From the NCBI RefSeq assembly GCF_000718095.1, contig NZ_JOEI01000003.1:211754-275753 (forward strand): DNA of 64,000 nucleotides, read 5' to 3'. Position 1 is the first letter of the stretch. Every line of letters starts with the position of its first letter. A program made the translations under genes and the position numbers. Origin of the DNA: Streptomyces scopuliridis RB72 (GTDB lineage Bacteria; Actinomycetota; Actinomycetes; Streptomycetales; Streptomycetaceae). This document shows, piece by piece, positions 63,562 through 64,000 of the stretch. The notes under the pieces are model-generated. The model was given only the letters and a program-made list of their open reading frames with translations. It was not told where the DNA came from and did not search any database.

Positions 63562-64000
63562 AACAGGGTGGGAAGGCCGCGACGCGGGTGGTTTGACACG
63601 CCCCCGGTCGGTCCGTAAGGTTCTCCGAGTTGTCACAGGGCCGGAACGGTTCTGCGACGGCCACTCACGCCGCATCAGCGGCACCCAAACTCAGCACGAT
63701 CTCCCAGCCGGGATTAATTTCGGCATGCCGAAATTAATTTCGAAGACTCGATTATGAGTCGTCTGCGGAATCCGCTAGAGTCTGGGACGTCGGAACGGCC
63801 CAACAGCCGGGACGACAAGCCCAGTCCGACTGGGAATCAGGCCCGAAAGGATCTGATAGAGTCGGAATCGCCGGAAAGGGAAACGCGAAAGCGGAAAACT
63901 TGAAGGCGGCCCCGCTCCGACGGGGAATCGGACACGAAAGAGTCTGATAGAGTCGGAAACGCAAGACCGAAGGGAAAAGCCCGGAGGAAAGCCCGAGAGG
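63562..64000 (+). promoter_or_regulatory. Promoter and leader region of an rRNA operon
   Basis: No protein gene is present. TTGACA (63593-63598) and TAAGGT (63616-63621) form a 17-base-spaced promoter. Three further TAGAGT -10-like hexamers occur at 63776-63781, 63857-63862 and 63948-63953; the last two lie in a repeated module, GGGAATC...CGAAA...TCTGATAGAGTCGGAA. Four promoters in a row are known for streptomycete rrn operons, and the end of the window matches my memory of the rrn leader (CGCAAGACCGAAGGGAAAAG, CCCGGAGGAAAGCCCGAGAG). The 16S gene should begin beyond 64000. Confidence 0.85.
63713..63738. repeat. Perfect 26-bp A+T-rich palindrome in the rrn promoter region
   Basis: The two halves, ATTAATTTCGGCA and TGCCGAAATTAAT, are fully complementary with no spacer. 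The site lies between the first promoter (63593-63621) and the first TAGAGT (63776). It has the form of an operator for a dimeric regulator. No known box is recognised. Confidence 0.75.

Overview
The window is about 72% G+C chromosomal DNA of a Streptomyces, seen from its codon use, divergent gene pairs and many short tRNA loci. The gene order purC ... lsrL-type Lsr2, purSQL, purF-purM, vdh, bldC, hrpA ... trmB ... atrA-ndh matches, as I recall it, the conserved core around SCO4071-SCO4119 of S. coelicolor. No complete prophage, insertion sequence, CRISPR array or antibiotic cluster is visible, so most genes are housekeeping or developmental.

Layout. 0.1-1 kb: purC. 1.1-5.3 kb: an ABC exporter, sensor kinase and response regulator operon on the minus strand, lying between two identical tRNA-Gly(GCC) genes, followed by tRNA-Gly(TCC). 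5.6-14.4 kb: an Lsr2 paralogue diverging from purSQL, then a mycothiol-dependent isomerase-like gene, a META lipoprotein, purF and purM; with purC this covers much of de novo IMP synthesis. 14.5-18.6 kb: a DUF3073 protein, valine dehydrogenase, an unknown conserved gene, the developmental regulator bldC with a long 5' region and strong terminator, and a small CxxC protein. 18.9-29 kb: tRNA-Asp, the helicase hrpA, a DsbA/CcdA-type thiol pair, tRNA-Phe and a second tRNA-Asp, a DUF4015 glycosidase-like protein, a polysaccharide deacetylase lipoprotein and tRNA-Glu. 29-34.6 kb: a membrane metallophosphoesterase, a small zincin, a proline-rich lipoprotein and a DEAD-box RNA helicase with an RGG-like tail.

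34.9-40.7 kb: tRNA-Lys with a fragment of its 3' half repeated 159 bp downstream, a small Cys/His protein, an XRE regulator, three very small genes, a HAD phosphatase, initiator tRNA-Met, a TipA-like MerR regulator with an apparent internal start, and a membrane SpoIIE-type phosphatase. 40.7-48.5 kb: a c-di-AMP (ydaO) riboswitch ahead of an M23 endopeptidase, an aldo/keto reductase, a PrsW-type protease, trmB, an L-2-hydroxyglutarate oxidase and an NsdA-like regulator. 49-58 kb: a degenerate asparagine-synthetase-like protein, a large SARP/AfsR-type regulator, an ECF sigma factor fused to a membrane anchor and an extracellular NPCBM-like domain, and a TetR regulator identified as AtrA. 58-63.6 kb: type II NADH dehydrogenase, a PAS/PP2C/HATPase phosphatase-kinase, and a divergent MFS exporter and MarR regulator. 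The last 440 bp are the promoter and leader region of an rRNA operon whose 16S gene lies beyond the window.

The observations most worth following are regulatory or architectural: a 36-bp near-palindrome with helically phased repeats before the ABC/two-component operon, the internal ribosome-binding site in the TipA-like gene, the sigma/NPCBM fusion, the asparagine synthetase homologue with a broken PP-loop, and a perfect 26-bp A+T-rich palindrome inside the rRNA promoter region. Product names rest on motif recognition and memory of homologues; no database search was run.
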